Assembly: GCA_963790575.1 (NCBI GenBank)
Contig: CAWBPD010000036.1
Span: 1-64,000 of the forward strand
From: CAVTSA01 sp963790575
GTDB taxonomy: Bacteria; Chloroflexota; Dormibacteria; Dormibacterales; Dormibacteraceae
Length of the DNA stretch: 64,000 bases
Reading direction: 5' to 3'
Below the pieces are notes generated by a model. It ran no database searches. It was not told the origin of the DNA and worked only from the letters and a program-made list of their open reading frames with translations. The translations under genes were made by a program, and so were the position numbers. Shown piece by piece: positions 17,370 to 26,825 of this stretch. Positions within the stretch are counted from its first letter, which is position 1. Every line of letters begins with the position of its first letter.

Positions 17370-17375
17370 ACTATA
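17370..17375 (-). promoter_or_regulatory. -10-like box (TATAGT) before the prenyl synthase
   Basis: On the minus strand TATAGT ends five bases before the ATG, the spacing expected for a leaderless transcript. I see no well-placed -35. It would allow the isoprenoid/hopanoid genes to be transcribed separately from the thiolase and hydratase genes upstream. Confidence 0.4.
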
Positions 17376-17404
17376 CGGTCTTCCCCCGCCCGCCCGGCGG
17401 TGCG

Positions 17405-18622
17405 TCAAGTCACATCCCGGACGCGCTCCCAGATGGTAGCGACCCCTTGTCCCACTCCGACGCACATGGTGGCCAGGCCGCGTCGCGCGTCACGGCGGCG
17501 CATCTCGCGCACCAGGGTCGCCACCAGCCGGGCACCACTGGACCCCAGGGGGTGACCGAGCGCGATGGCACCACCGTTGACGTTGAGGTTCTCGTCGGGG
17601 ATGGCGAGGAGGCGCTGACAGGCCAGCGACTGGGAGGCGAACGCCTCGTTGAGCTCGACCAGGTCGATGTCGTCCATCGTGAGACCGGCCGCCTCCAGAG
17701 CCCGGCGCGTGGCCGGCACCGGGCCGATGCCCATGTAATCGGGATGGACGCCGGCGGTACCGGAGGCGACGAACCGGGCGAAGGGCCTGAGCCCCCGGCG
17801 CCGGGCTTCCACGCCCGACATCAGGACCAGCGCGGTGGCCCCGTCGTTGAGCGGCGACGAGTTGCCGGCCGTCACCGAGCCGGTCTGGCTGAACGCGGGT
17901 CGCAGCTTGGCCAGCTTCTCCAGCGAGCTGTCCTCGCGCGGCCCCTCGTCGTCCCCGAGCGTGAGCGTGGGTCCGCGACGCTGGGCCACCTCGACGGGAG
18001 TGATCTCTTCGCGCAGCCGACCCTCCCGCTGAGCGGCAACGGCTCGCTGGTGGCTGCGCAGCGCGAACGCGTCCTGGTCCTCGCGGGAGACCTCGTAGGC
18101 GGCAGCCACCCGCTCCGCCGTCTCCCCCATCTGCAGCGTGCCGTAGAGCTGCTGCATGCGCGGGTTCACCAGCCGCCAGCCGAGGGCGGTGTCGTGGACG
18201 GTCTGGGGGCCGCGCGGATAGCCGGCGTCGGGCTTCGGCAGCACCCAGGGCGACCTCGACATCGACTCCACGCCGCCCGCCACCAGCAGGTCCGCCGCTC
18301 CCACCTGGATCTCCCGCGCGGCGGACACGATCGCGGTCATGCCGGAGGCGCAGAGGCGGTTCACGGTCTGCCCTGGCACCTCGACCGGAAGGCCGGCCAG
18401 CAGCAGGGCCATGCGCGCCACGTTGCGGTTGTCCTCGCCCGCCTGGTTGGCGCAGCCCATCACCACGTCCTCCACGTCGTCGCCGGCCACCCCGGCCCGG
18501 CGCAGCACCTCGCCGATCGCGGTCGCCGCCAGGTCGTCGGGTCGGAGGCCGGCCAGCTGCCCGCCGTACCGTCCCATCGGCGTGCGGGCGGTCTCCACCA
18601 CCACCGCGTCCTGGAGTTCCAA
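17405..18622 (-). CDS. Acetyl-CoA acetyltransferase / thiolase
   Basis: A 405-residue thiolase. The acylated cysteine is in NRLCASGMTAI, the catalytic His in GGAIALGHPLGSSGAR and the second Cys in TMCVGVGQG. Such enzymes cleave 3-ketoacyl-CoA or join two acetyl-CoA. The start is a TTG giving (M)ELQDAVVVETARTP, supported by GGGGAGG seven bases upstream and by its place 13 bases after the hydratase stop. An ATG 11 codons earlier overlaps that stop and has no comparable site. With two enoyl-CoA hydratases it forms a beta-oxidation-like trio. Whether it degrades fatty or aromatic acids cannot be told. Confidence 0.9.
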   Translation of the reverse strand: MELQDAVVVETARTPMGRYGGQLAGLRPDDLAATAIGEVLRRAGVAGDDVEDVVMGCANQAGEDNRNVARMALLLAGLPVEVPGQTVNRLCASGMTAIVSAAREIQVGAADLLVAGGVESMSRSPWVLPKPDAGYPRGPQTVHDTALGWRLVNPRMQQLYGTLQMGETAERVAAAYEVSREDQDAFALRSHQRAVAAQREGRLREEITPVEVAQRRGPTLTLGDDEGPREDSSLEKLAKLRPAFSQTGSVTAGNSSPLNDGATALVLMSGVEARRRGLRPFARFVASGTAGVHPDYMGIGPVPATRRALEAAGLTMDDIDLVELNEAFASQSLACQRLLAIPDENLNVNGGAIALGHPLGSSGARLVATLVREMRRRDARRGLATMCVGVGQGVATIWERVRDVT

Positions 18623-18635
18623 CCGGCAGCCTCCC

Positions 18636-19427
18636 CTACGCCTCGCCGGCGCCAAAGGTCGGCGGTCGCTTCTCCAGGAACGCCGCCACGCCCTCGTTGA
18701 AGTCGGGCGCGCCGATCAGGGTGCTCTGGAGGAGGAACTCGAACGTCACCGTGTCCTCGAAGCTCGCGCCCTCCGCGTAGGCCACCGAGCGCTTCATCGC
18801 GGCCAGGGCGGCCCGTGGTCCCCGGGCCAGCCTTCCGGCCAGGTTCCCGACCGCCGACTCCAGCTCGTCGGGGGCGACCAGCTGGTTCACCAGCCCCCAG
18901 CGCTCGGCCTCCTCCGCCTCCAGCCGGCGCCCCGTGTAACAGAGCTCCAGCGCGCGTGCGGACCCGATCAGCCGTGGGAGCAGCCAGGTCGCACCGCCGT
19001 CCACGGTGAGACCGAGGTCGACGAACGCCACCCGGAAGAAGGCGTCCGGGGTCGCGAGGCGGAGATCGCAGCAGAGCGCCAGCGCCACACCGATCCCAGC
19101 CGCCGCGCCGCGGATGGCGGCGATGGTGGGCTTGGGCGCGGTGCGCAGCGTGGTCAGCAGCGCTCCGTACTCGTCGGGCAGAGCGCCCAGGCCCTCCAGC
19201 CGGGTGAACTCGCCGACGTCGGCGCCCGCGCAGAAGGCAGCGCCCTCGCCCGTGACCACCAGCACGCGCGCGCCCTCGTCACGCGCCCCCTGCTTCACCG
19301 CCTGCAGCAGGGCGCCGCGCAGCCGGGCGTCGATCGCGTTCCGCTGCCGGGGCCGGTTGAGGCGGATCCAGCCCACGCCGTCTTCGACCTGGTAGGTGAG
19401 GGCCTCGGGGGCCTCGCTCTGAGCCAT
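18636..19427 (-). CDS. Enoyl-CoA hydratase/isomerase family protein (PaaG-like)
   Basis: A 263-residue crotonase-fold protein. The oxyanion-hole segments are FCAGADVGEF and IRGAAAGIGVALALCCDLRLA, with VAFVDLGLTVDGGATWLLPRLIG as the active-site helix. The usual hydratase glutamates are not both obvious: the D-G-G in place of the second Glu suggests an isomerase or PaaG-like member. The ATG is six bases after the stop of the other crotonase gene. It acts with the thiolase in acyl-CoA degradation, by context. Confidence 0.85.
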   Translation of the reverse strand: MAQSEAPEALTYQVEDGVGWIRLNRPRQRNAIDARLRGALLQAVKQGARDEGARVLVVTGEGAAFCAGADVGEFTRLEGLGALPDEYGALLTTLRTAPKPTIAAIRGAAAGIGVALALCCDLRLATPDAFFRVAFVDLGLTVDGGATWLLPRLIGSARALELCYTGRRLEAEEAERWGLVNQLVAPDELESAVGNLAGRLARGPRAALAAMKRSVAYAEGASFEDTVTFEFLLQSTLIGAPDFNEGVAAFLEKRPPTFGAGEA

Positions 19428-19432
19428 CGCCG

Positions 19433-20206
<774 letters not shown>

Positions 20207-20211
20207 ACGGG

Positions 20212-20217
20212 TATGAT
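20212..20217 (+). promoter_or_regulatory. -10 box (TATGAT) of moaA
   Basis: TATGAT is followed by seven bases and then the ATG at 20225. This spacing fits a leaderless moaA message and is the reason for taking that ATG and not the one inside the box at 20213. The divergent hydratase gene must use an overlapping promoter. Confidence 0.45.
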
Positions 20218-20224
20218 CCGAGAA

Positions 20225-21220
20225 ATGGAGCGAGTCCTGCTGGACAGTTACGGCCGGCGCGCGGACGACCTGCGCATCTCCGTTACCGACCGCTGCAACT
20301 TCCGGTGCGTCTACTGCATGCCCGCCGAGGGCCTGCACTGGCTCAAGCGCGAGGACATCCTGCGCTTCGAGGAGATCGCCCGTCTGGCGCGGCTCTTCGT
20401 GCGCCGCTACGGTGTCCGCACCATCCGGCTGACCGGCGGGGAGCCGCTGGTCCGGGTCGGGATCGAGGACCTGGTCGGCATGCTGAGCGAGCTGGCGCCC
20501 GATCTCGACCTCACCATGACCACCAACGGGGTGCTGCTGGGGAAGAAGGCGGAGGCCCTGCGGCGGGCCGGGCTGCGACGGGTCAACATCTCGCTCGACA
20601 CGCTGCACCTCGACCGCTTCCAGGACATCGCCCGCCGCGACGCCTTCACCCGGGTGCTGGACGGCATCCGGGCGGCGGAGGAGGCGGGGCTGTGGCCGAT
20701 CAAGCTCAACGTGGTGGTGATGAAGGGGCAGAACGACGACGAGGTGGTGGATTTCGCCCGGCTGGCCCGCGAGAAGGCCTACGACGTTCGCTTCATCGAG
20801 TTCATGCCCCTCGACGGCGACAACGTGTGGTCCAACGACCTGGTGGTTCCCAGCCGCCGGCTGCAGGAGACGATCGAGGATCAGTTCCCGCTGGAGCCGG
20901 TTCCGACCGACCGCCCCGGCCCCGCTGTCTCCTACCGGTTCCGCGACGGGGCGCCGGGCAAGGTGGGGTTCATCTCGTCCGTCTCGCAGGCGTTCTGCAC
21001 CACCTGCAACCGGGTCCGGCTGACCGCGGAAGGGGGCCTGCGGACGTGTCTGTTCTCGCTCCGGGAGACGCCGCTGCGCGACCTGATGCGAAGTGGGGTC
21101 TCGGATGACCACCTGGGGAGCGTGATCGAGACCGCGATCTGGCACAAGGAAGAGGGGCACCTCATCAACCAGGCGGGTTTCATCAAGCCCGCCAAGTCGA
21201 TGTCGCAGATCGGAGGCTGA
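20225..21220 (+). CDS. moaA: GTP 3',8-cyclase (molybdenum cofactor synthesis)
   Basis: A 331-residue radical SAM enzyme performing the first step of molybdopterin synthesis. The N-terminal cluster cysteines C24, C28 and C31 are in CNFRCVYC, RLTGGEPLVR binds SAM, and the C-terminal cluster is AFCTTCNRVRL with a third Cys in GGLRTC. The protein ends in the essential Gly-Gly (QIGG). The ATG at 20225 fits a leaderless promoter and gives the family start MERVLLDSYGRRADDLRIS; the ATG at 20213 would add four residues. No other moa or moe genes are in the window. Confidence 0.95.
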   Translation: MERVLLDSYGRRADDLRISVTDRCNFRCVYCMPAEGLHWLKREDILRFEEIARLARLFVRRYGVRTIRLTGGEPLVRVGIEDLVGMLSELAPDLDLTMTTNGVLLGKKAEALRRAGLRRVNISLDTLHLDRFQDIARRDAFTRVLDGIRAAEEAGLWPIKLNVVVMKGQNDDEVVDFARLAREKAYDVRFIEFMPLDGDNVWSNDLVVPSRRLQETIEDQFPLEPVPTDRPGPAVSYRFRDGAPGKVGFISSVSQAFCTTCNRVRLTAEGGLRTCLFSLRETPLRDLMRSGVSDDHLGSVIETAIWHKEEGHLINQAGFIKPAKSMSQIGG

Positions 21221-21230
21221 CCAGGCGCTC

Positions 21231-21322
21231 CACCAACGGGGGTCATGCACCCCTTCCAAGGGCCCGATGGTGCACCAACGGGGGTTATGCACCCCTTCCA
21301 AGGGCCCGATGGTGCACCAACG
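21231..21322. repeat. Tandem repeat, 42-bp period, beginning CACCAACGGG
   Basis: Two full 42-base units (21231-21272 and 21273-21314) differ at one base, and a partial third unit follows. Each starts CACCAACGGG and contains CCTTCCAAGGGCCCGATGGT. The repeats lie just after moaA in a 335-base gap before xseA. The remainder of the gap (21323-21555) shows no gene that I can support. Related CACCAACGGG units occur near 23.8 and 37.7 kb. Confidence 0.85.
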
Positions 21323-21555
21323 CGGCCCGGCTCGCCACCCGGCTGCCGGGGCGTCGCTCGCCCACCTCCAGGGCCGGGTTCCCCTCACGTGCGGGATCGA
21401 CCGGCACCTCCGAGACCGCCATGGCCCCGGCATGGGGTAGAAGCGGCGCCGCGCCCCTGGGACATCCGCACGATCCTGTGAACGAACGCACCCCCGGGGC
21501 GCGCTTTAAGCGTGGGGTGCCGGGCCCGTGTGAGCGCCTACCCTGACCTGCGAGC

Positions 21556-22917
21556 ATGCTGAGGCCGGAGGAAGCCGAACGCCCGTGGACCGTCACCGAG
21601 CTGCAACAGCGGGTCAAGGGATCGCTGAACCAGATCGGGCCGGTCTTCGTGAAGGGTGAGATCTCCAGCATCAAGCGCACCGTGAGGGGGGCCCTGAGCT
21701 TCGACATCAAAGACGGCGAGAGCCTGGTCCGGGGCTGGATCTGGCCCGACGACCTTCCGCGGCTGGCGATCCACCCGGAAGAGGGCCAGCAGTACCTGAT
21801 CCGCGGCCGCCTCGACCTCTGGCGCAACAGCAGTCTGATGCTCTACGTGCGGCAACTCCAGTACGACGACGTGGGGCGGCTGCGCGCGCAGCTCGAACTG
21901 CTGAGGCGGCGCCTGGAGCGCGAGGGCGCCTTCGCGGCCGAGCGCAAGCGGCCCCTTCCCCATCTCCCGCGGCGGGTGGCCCTCGTGACCTCGCCCACCG
22001 GCGCCGTCATCCATGACCTGGTGGAGACGATCCAGGATCGGTTCCCGAACATGGAGATCCTGGTCTACCCGGCGCAGGTGCAGGGGATGGCGTCACCCGA
22101 CTCGGTGGTCGCCGCCCTCGGACAGTGCAACGCGGAGCGACTCGCCCAGGTCGTGGTCGTGGCCCGCGGCGGCGGCTCCTTCGAGGAGCTGTATGCGTTC
22201 AACACCGAGCCGGTCTGCCGTGCCATCCTCGCCTCGGCGGTGCCGGTGGTGACAGCGCTCGGTCATACCTCCGACCGCACGCTGGCCGACCTGGTCGCCG
22301 ACCTCGAGTGCCGCACGCCCACCGAGGCAGGCGCTCGCATCGTGCCCCGCAAGACGGACCTGGTAGCGGCGCTGGGCGAGCGACGGCGGCGCCTGGGCCG
22401 CGAGGTGGAGCACCGGACCCGCGCCGAGCTGGAGCGGCTGCGCGCCCGCCGGGAACGCCTGGACAAGGTGCTGCCCGTGATGGTGCGGGCTCGCCGCGAG
22501 CGGCTCCAGGCCTGTCGCTCGCACCTCCAGGAGCTGGCCCCGGGACGGCAGCTGGAGCGCCGGGCCGCCGCCCTCGCCGAGCGCCAGACCCGGCTCGAGG
22601 GCGCGGCCCGGCGCGCCGTAGCTCGGCGGCGGGCCGAGCTGGAGCGGCGGCGCGGGCCCGAACGCCTCCGCGGCTCGCTGGAGCGCCGCCTGCGGGCGGC
22701 TGAGACGGCGCTGCGGGAGCGGCAGCGGCGCTTGACCGCCCTCGATCCGCAGCGAGTATTGACGCGCGGCTACAGCATCGCCTTCGACGAGGCCTCGGGA
22801 GCGGTGCTGAGGCGTGCCACCGACACCGCTCCCGGGCGCCGGTTCAGGCTTCGCCTGGCCGAGGGCCAGCTGAGGGCGGCCACCGAGGAGATCGAACCCC
22901 GTGACGACCAGTCCTGA
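21556..22917 (+). CDS. xseA: Exodeoxyribonuclease VII large subunit
   Basis: A 453-residue large subunit of the single-strand exonuclease ExoVII. The N-terminal OB-fold has WTVTELQQRVKGSLNQIGPVFVKGEISS. The catalytic domain has VALVTSPTGAVIHDL, VVARGGGSFEELYAFN and SAVPVVTALGHTSDRTLADLVAD. A long Arg/Glu/Ala-rich coiled-coil occupies residues 270-410, and RGYSIAFDEASGAVLR is the C-terminal segment. It overlaps xseB by 17 bases, the usual operon layout. Confidence 0.95.
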   Translation: MLRPEEAERPWTVTELQQRVKGSLNQIGPVFVKGEISSIKRTVRGALSFDIKDGESLVRGWIWPDDLPRLAIHPEEGQQYLIRGRLDLWRNSSLMLYVRQLQYDDVGRLRAQLELLRRRLEREGAFAAERKRPLPHLPRRVALVTSPTGAVIHDLVETIQDRFPNMEILVYPAQVQGMASPDSVVAALGQCNAERLAQVVVVARGGGSFEELYAFNTEPVCRAILASAVPVVTALGHTSDRTLADLVADLECRTPTEAGARIVPRKTDLVAALGERRRRLGREVEHRTRAELERLRARRERLDKVLPVMVRARRERLQACRSHLQELAPGRQLERRAAALAERQTRLEGAARRAVARRRAELERRRGPERLRGSLERRLRAAETALRERQRRLTALDPQRVLTRGYSIAFDEASGAVLRRATDTAPGRRFRLRLAEGQLRAATEEIEPRDDQS

Positions 22918-23218
22918 GCCCGAAGAGCTCAGCTATGAGCGCGCCGTCGACCTGTTCGACGCGCAGCTCCGGATCCTGGAAGAAGGCGACCTCACCCTCG
23001 ACGAGGCGATCAAGGCGGTCGACGAGGCGGGACGCCTGCTCCGCACCGCCGAACGCAAGCTGGAGGAGGCGAGAGCACGCATCGAGGTCCGTCCACCGGC
23101 GAGCCCCGAGCCGGAGGTCGCCGAGCCGCGCGGCCGCCCGTCACCGGATTGGGCCGAGGAGGCGCCATCGCCGCGCGACGACGATGCGCCCTACCCCGAA
23201 GAGGAGCTTCCCTTTTGA
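22901..23218 (+). CDS. xseB: Exodeoxyribonuclease VII small subunit
   Basis: A 105-residue small subunit. The conserved core is SYERAVDLFDAQLRILEEGD through LTLDEAIKAVDEAGRLLRTAERKLEEARARIE, a helical hairpin that packs along the XseA coiled-coil. The last 35 residues are an acidic, Pro-rich tail longer than in most XseB proteins. The start is a GTG inside the xseA 3' end. The stop overlaps the next gene's TTG start. Confidence 0.93.
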   Translation: MTTSPEPEELSYERAVDLFDAQLRILEEGDLTLDEAIKAVDEAGRLLRTAERKLEEARARIEVRPPASPEPEVAEPRGRPSPDWAEEAPSPRDDDAPYPEEELPF

Positions 23219-23805
23219 CAACCCTCGACCCCGGCGAGCAGGTGATCGGCAGCGACGGAGAGCGGCTGGGCTCGGTGAGCCGGCTGGTGGTCGACGAGAC
23301 GGCGCATCGGGTCACCCATCTCGTGGTCGGTGATCGCGTGGTCGGCATCGGGCACCTGCGCCGCGCGGAGAACGGGCGGCTGGCGCTTGACCTCGACCGC
23401 GCCGGCCTCCGCGCTCAGCCCGATCTCGCGGCGGCGCGGCTGGAAGGCGTGCCCGCCCACTGGGAGGCGCCCGAGGGGTGGGCCCTCGGCGGCTTCCTCC
23501 GCATCGCCAACGCTCTCATGGGTCAGGAGCCGTACACGCCGCCCATCGAGGTCGACGACGACGCCGTCAACGTGCACGAGGTGACACCCGGCAGCCCGGT
23601 CTGGTCGGGAACCGACGAGTTGGGCCGGGTCGAGCTGGTCGAGACCGCGGACGACGGCACCATCACCCGGCTCATCGTCCGGGGCCACCGCCCGCGGCGC
23701 CGCCTCACCGTCCCCATCGAGGCGGTCCAGGAGGTGGTCGGGAACAACGTCCACCTCAATCTCAACCCGGATGAGTTCTCGAAGCTGTCACCGGCGGAGT
23801 CGTGA
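23215..23805 (+). CDS. PRC-barrel domain protein
   Basis: A 196-residue soluble protein. Its N-terminal 75 residues (GEQVIGSDGERLGSVSRLVV, RVTHLVVGDRVVGIGHL) have the beta-barrel pattern of PRC-barrel domains, and a second copy of the pattern appears near 125-190 (GTDELGRVELVETADDGTIT, VPIEAVQEVVGNNVHLNL). PRC barrels occur in RimM, PufH and many small bacterial proteins of unknown role. The TTG start overlaps the xseB stop and has GAGGAG seven bases upstream. Coupling to xseAB is clear but a functional link is not established. Confidence 0.7.
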   Translation: MTTLDPGEQVIGSDGERLGSVSRLVVDETAHRVTHLVVGDRVVGIGHLRRAENGRLALDLDRAGLRAQPDLAAARLEGVPAHWEAPEGWALGGFLRIANALMGQEPYTPPIEVDDDAVNVHEVTPGSPVWSGTDELGRVELVETADDGTITRLIVRGHRPRRRLTVPIEAVQEVVGNNVHLNLNPDEFSKLSPAES

Positions 23806-23849
23806 GCGGCCGTCGTGTGCACCAACGGGACCAAGAGAGAGGAGAAGCA

Positions 23850-24422
23850 GTGAGCTACGTGGTCCGGCCGCTTGACGCCTCCACCTGGGAGGGCTTCGCC
23901 GAGATGGTGGAGCGAAACCATGGGATCTTCGGCGGCTGCTGGTGCATCGGATACCACCCCGAGGCGAGAGTGCGAGGGGTCGACCACCGGACCGCCAAGG
24001 AGGAACGCGTCCGCACCGGTCGCGCCCACGCCGCCCTCGTCTTCGACCGCGACGGGCTCGTCCAGGGCTGGTGTCAGTACGGCGATCCCGAGGAGCTACC
24101 GGGTATCAAGCACCGGCGGGAGTACGAGAAGGACCCTCCTCCACTGCCTGACTGGCGGATCACCTGCTTCTATGTCGACACCAAACATCGCGGCCAAGGG
24201 GTGGCGCGGGCGGCGCTGGAGGGTGCGCTGGACCAGATCGCGGACCTTGGCGGCGGGCTCACCGAGGCCATCTCCGAGGTGACCAGCGGCCGCCAGGCGC
24301 CGGGCCGCTTCTTGTTCAGCGCGACGGTGGAGCTCTTCGAGGATCTCGGCTTCGCACGCGTGCGGCAGGTCGGCAAGCACGCCTGGATCGTGAGCAAGGT
24401 CGTCCAGCCGGCGACCCCATAG
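23850..24422 (+). CDS. GNAT-family N-acetyltransferase
   Basis: A 190-residue GNAT-like protein. The acetyl-CoA pyrophosphate loop is visible as VDTKHRGQGVARAALEGAL, near residues 109-127, preceded by the strand WRITCFYV. The N-terminal FGGCWCIGYHPE is a Cys/Trp motif seen in a group of uncharacterised GNATs. The GTG start is chosen because GAGAGGAG lies five bases upstream; the frame is open from 23802 but that stretch contains one CACCAACGGG repeat unit. Substrate is unknown. Confidence 0.78.
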   Translation: MSYVVRPLDASTWEGFAEMVERNHGIFGGCWCIGYHPEARVRGVDHRTAKEERVRTGRAHAALVFDRDGLVQGWCQYGDPEELPGIKHRREYEKDPPPLPDWRITCFYVDTKHRGQGVARAALEGALDQIADLGGGLTEAISEVTSGRQAPGRFLFSATVELFEDLGFARVRQVGKHAWIVSKVVQPATP

Positions 24423-24498
24423 AGGACCCGTCTCGCACGGAACGGACGTCATGAGCGACCCCATAGGGTCCCCTCGGTGCGAAACGGGCTTTTGGGGG
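24411..24498. repeat. Imperfect tandem repeat with 44-bp spacing between convergent genes
   Basis: GCGACCCCATAG occurs at 24411 and again at 24455, each followed by a related stretch ending near CACGGAACGG or GCGAAACGGG. The first copy holds the acetyltransferase stop codon. The second contains a GACCC-CATA-GGGTC hairpin. The position between two converging genes suits a termination role, but the copies are imperfect. Confidence 0.5.
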
Positions 24499-24505
24499 TT
24501 GGAGG

Positions 24506-25399
24506 TTAGGCGGAGACGCGCTGGTCGCGGGTGACCACGGCCCGCGCCCGCAGCACCGCCCAGCGTGCCCAGATCGACGCCCACACCAAGCCGTTGGGGA
24601 ACGCCGAGAGGTCGGCCGCGTAGTGCTTGCTGTGGAAGGTCCACATCGCGCTGTGGAAGGCGAACAGCATCCGGCCGGTCGCCTGGCGCGTCGACTGTCC
24701 CTTCAGGTGGACCGCCTCCGCGGAAGGCAGGTAGATCACCTTCCACCCGCCGTCCTTGATCCGGAAGCAGAGGTCGAGATCCTCCCCGTACATGAAGAAG
24801 TCGGGGTCGAAGAAGCCGACCTGATCGATGGTCGAGCGCCGCACCAGCAGGCAGGCGCCGGTGCCGGAGTCGATCTCGTGCTCGTGGTGCTCGTCGAGGT
24901 ACCCGAGGTTGTAGGCGTTGAAGAAGCGGGACCGGGAGAAGAGCCGCGACAGCCCGAGCACCCGGAAGAAGGACGCCCGCGGGGTCGGGAACCCACGCCT
25001 GCACGCGAGGTCCAGCTCGCCCGAGGGCCGGATCAGCCGTGGGCCCACCGCTCCCACCTCGGGATGCAGAAGGAGGTGATCCGCCAGCCGGTCGACGCAG
25101 TGCGCCCTCACCAGCACGTCCGAGTTGAGCAGCAGGATGAACTTTCCCCCCGCCAGCTGGAGTCCGGCGTTGTTCCCGCGTCCGAAGCCGACATTCCGCT
25201 GCCGCACCACCACCGCATCGGGAAAGCGCTGCTCGACCGCGTCCGGCGACCCATCGGAGGACCCGTTGTCGACCACGATCACCTCGTGCGGCACCTCGGT
25301 CGCATTGGCCAGCGCGTCGAGGCACTGCATCAGCAGTTCGCGGGTGTTGTAGCTGACGATGATCACCGAGATCAGCGGTGACGCCGGGGGTCGACTCAT
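24506..25399 (-). CDS. GT2-family glycosyltransferase (rhamnosyltransferase-like)
   Basis: A 297-residue inverting GT-A glycosyltransferase. The N-terminus is PLISVIIVSYNTRELLMQCL, with VIVVDNGSSDGS and NVGFGRGNNAGL for nucleotide-sugar binding. LLLNSDV serves as DxD-like motif, DSGTGACLLVRR and FFMYGEDLDLCFR are the catalytic-side motifs typical of WbbL/rhamnosyltransferase relatives. It likely adds a sugar to a lipid-linked glycan in the cytoplasm. An ATG five codons upstream (25414) is an alternative start. It is divergent from a flippase gene and shares a CTATAG promoter region, suggesting both serve one surface polysaccharide. Confidence 0.87.
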   Translation of the reverse strand: MSRPPASPLISVIIVSYNTRELLMQCLDALANATEVPHEVIVVDNGSSDGSPDAVEQRFPDAVVVRQRNVGFGRGNNAGLQLAGGKFILLLNSDVLVRAHCVDRLADHLLLHPEVGAVGPRLIRPSGELDLACRRGFPTPRASFFRVLGLSRLFSRSRFFNAYNLGYLDEHHEHEIDSGTGACLLVRRSTIDQVGFFDPDFFMYGEDLDLCFRIKDGGWKVIYLPSAEAVHLKGQSTRQATGRMLFAFHSAMWTFHSKHYAADLSAFPNGLVWASIWARWAVLRARAVVTRDQRVSA

Positions 25400-25435
25400 C
25401 CGGCGTGCAAGCATACGGACACGGGCCGGGCCTCC

Positions 25436-25441
25436 TATAGT
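25436..25441 (+). promoter_or_regulatory. TATAGT -10 box of the flippase gene, overlapping a divergent one
   Basis: TATAGT is followed by nine bases and a GTG start. The palindrome CTATAG also gives TATAGG on the other strand, placed to serve the divergent glycosyltransferase. The -35 elements are not clear. Confidence 0.4.
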
Positions 25442-25450
25442 CTCCCCAGC

Positions 25451-26782
25451 GTGACCGCCTCCGCAGAAGGCGTCCCAGCTGGTGCGGTCCGGATGGGACT
25501 CCGCCGCCTCCAGAGCAGCCGCCTGGTCCGGCAGAACGTACTCCTCTTCGTCGGAGGCTTCACGTCCGGCGTCGGCGGCTTCGTCTACAACGCCATCGCC
25601 GGCCGCATCCTCGGCCCGGAGCAGTACGGCGAGATGGCGTCGTTGTTCTCGCTCTACACGGTCGGCTTCTCGATCAACCTGATCTTGATGGTGGTCCTGG
25701 CCCGCTACACGGCCTCGCTTCACGCGGACCGCCTCCCCGCCGGGATCCGCTACCTGGTCCGCCGGACCGAGCTGCGGCTCCTCGCCCCCGCCCTGATCTT
25801 CGTCGTCGTCTGCGCGGCCGCCTCCTTCCCCATCGCCGCCTTCCTCCACCTGCGGTCCCCGCTGCCGGCGGTGTGGCTGGGCATCGCGCTAGCGCTCTGC
25901 TGGTACATGGCGATACCGCGAGGTGCGCTGCAGGGAACCCAGCATTTCGCCGGGCTGTCACTGAACCAGCTCTCCGAGGCTGTGATCCGCCTGTCGGCCC
26001 TGATCGTGCTGCTGAGCCTGGGCCTGGGAGTCAACGGCGCCATACTCGCCCTGGTCGCGGGCTGCACGGGTGCGCTGCTGATCGGCACCATCTCGCTGCG
26101 CCGGGCACTGCCGCGCGAGGGCCATCCGGTGGAGGTGACCGCCGTCACCAGCTTCATCGTCAGCGCCTGCATCGGAACGTTCGGCATCACGTTGCTCTTC
26201 AATCTCGACGTGGTGCTGGCCAAACACTTCCTCCCCGGCCACGCGGCCGGCATCTACGGGGGGTTGAACAAGATCGAGGTGATCATCTACTACGGCACCC
26301 TCTCGGTCAGCCAGGTGCTGTTCCCGCGGGTGGTGGAGGCGGTGGCCCATCGCGCCCACCCCGGCCGCCTGCTCTTCCTCTCCGCCGGCTTGATCGTGGT
26401 CGCCGGGGCGGTCGCGCTCACCGTGTTCGCGCTCTTCCCGCACCTGATCGTGAACATCCTCTTCGGCGGCGCGTTCCATGACGCCGATCCCTTCATCGTG
26501 CTGGTCGGCATCTCCGGCCTCTGCCTCGCCCTCTGCAACCTGCTGGTCCAGTTCTTCATGGCCGTCCACGACCGCTGGTACATCCCGATCCTGGCCGCCG
26601 GCTGTCTTGCCCAGGGCGTGCTCATCACCGTCTTCCATCACTCGCTGGCGCAGGTCGTCACCGTGGTGCTGGGGACCTTCGTGGTGCTGGTGCTGGCTCT
26701 GACCGGACGCATGCTCCTGCTCCTCCCCCGGCTGCGCCCGGAGATGGTGGAGGAGGAGACCCCGGCCCCCGTCGGAGTCTGA
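25451..26782 (+). CDS. Wzx/MOP-type polysaccharide flippase family membrane protein
   Basis: A 443-residue protein with about twelve hydrophobic helices in the polysaccharide-transporter (MOP/MATE) pattern. The N-terminal FVGGFTSGVGGFVYNAIAGR and LGPEQYGEMASLFSLYT are typical of Wzx-like flippases, which move lipid-linked glycans across the membrane. The middle FNLDVVLAKHFLPGHAAGIY is a second family-type motif. The GTG start lies close to a TATAGT box, consistent with leaderless translation. Together with the divergent GT2 gene it suggests a small surface glycan locus; polymerase and ligase genes are absent here. Confidence 0.83.
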   Translation: MTASAEGVPAGAVRMGLRRLQSSRLVRQNVLLFVGGFTSGVGGFVYNAIAGRILGPEQYGEMASLFSLYTVGFSINLILMVVLARYTASLHADRLPAGIRYLVRRTELRLLAPALIFVVVCAAASFPIAAFLHLRSPLPAVWLGIALALCWYMAIPRGALQGTQHFAGLSLNQLSEAVIRLSALIVLLSLGLGVNGAILALVAGCTGALLIGTISLRRALPREGHPVEVTAVTSFIVSACIGTFGITLLFNLDVVLAKHFLPGHAAGIYGGLNKIEVIIYYGTLSVSQVLFPRVVEAVAHRAHPGRLLFLSAGLIVVAGAVALTVFALFPHLIVNILFGGAFHDADPFIVLVGISGLCLALCNLLVQFFMAVHDRWYIPILAAGCLAQGVLITVFHHSLAQVVTVVLGTFVVLVLALTGRMLLLLPRLRPEMVEEETPAPVGV

Positions 26783-26825
26783 GCCGGCGCCGCCGCTCAG
26801 CGCGGGCTCCAGGCAAGCTCGAGAC

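Noticed and set aside
17385..17415. TTGACG as -35 for the TATAGT box before the prenyl synthase
   Set aside because: The gap between the two is about 27 bases, too long for a sigma-70 promoter, and TTGACG lies in thiolase coding sequence.
21231..21322. CRISPR-like array of short repeats with ~28-base spacers
   Set aside because: The intervening 28 bases are nearly identical between units, so they are part of a tandem repeat and not spacers. The same holds for 37640-37762. No cas genes are in the window.
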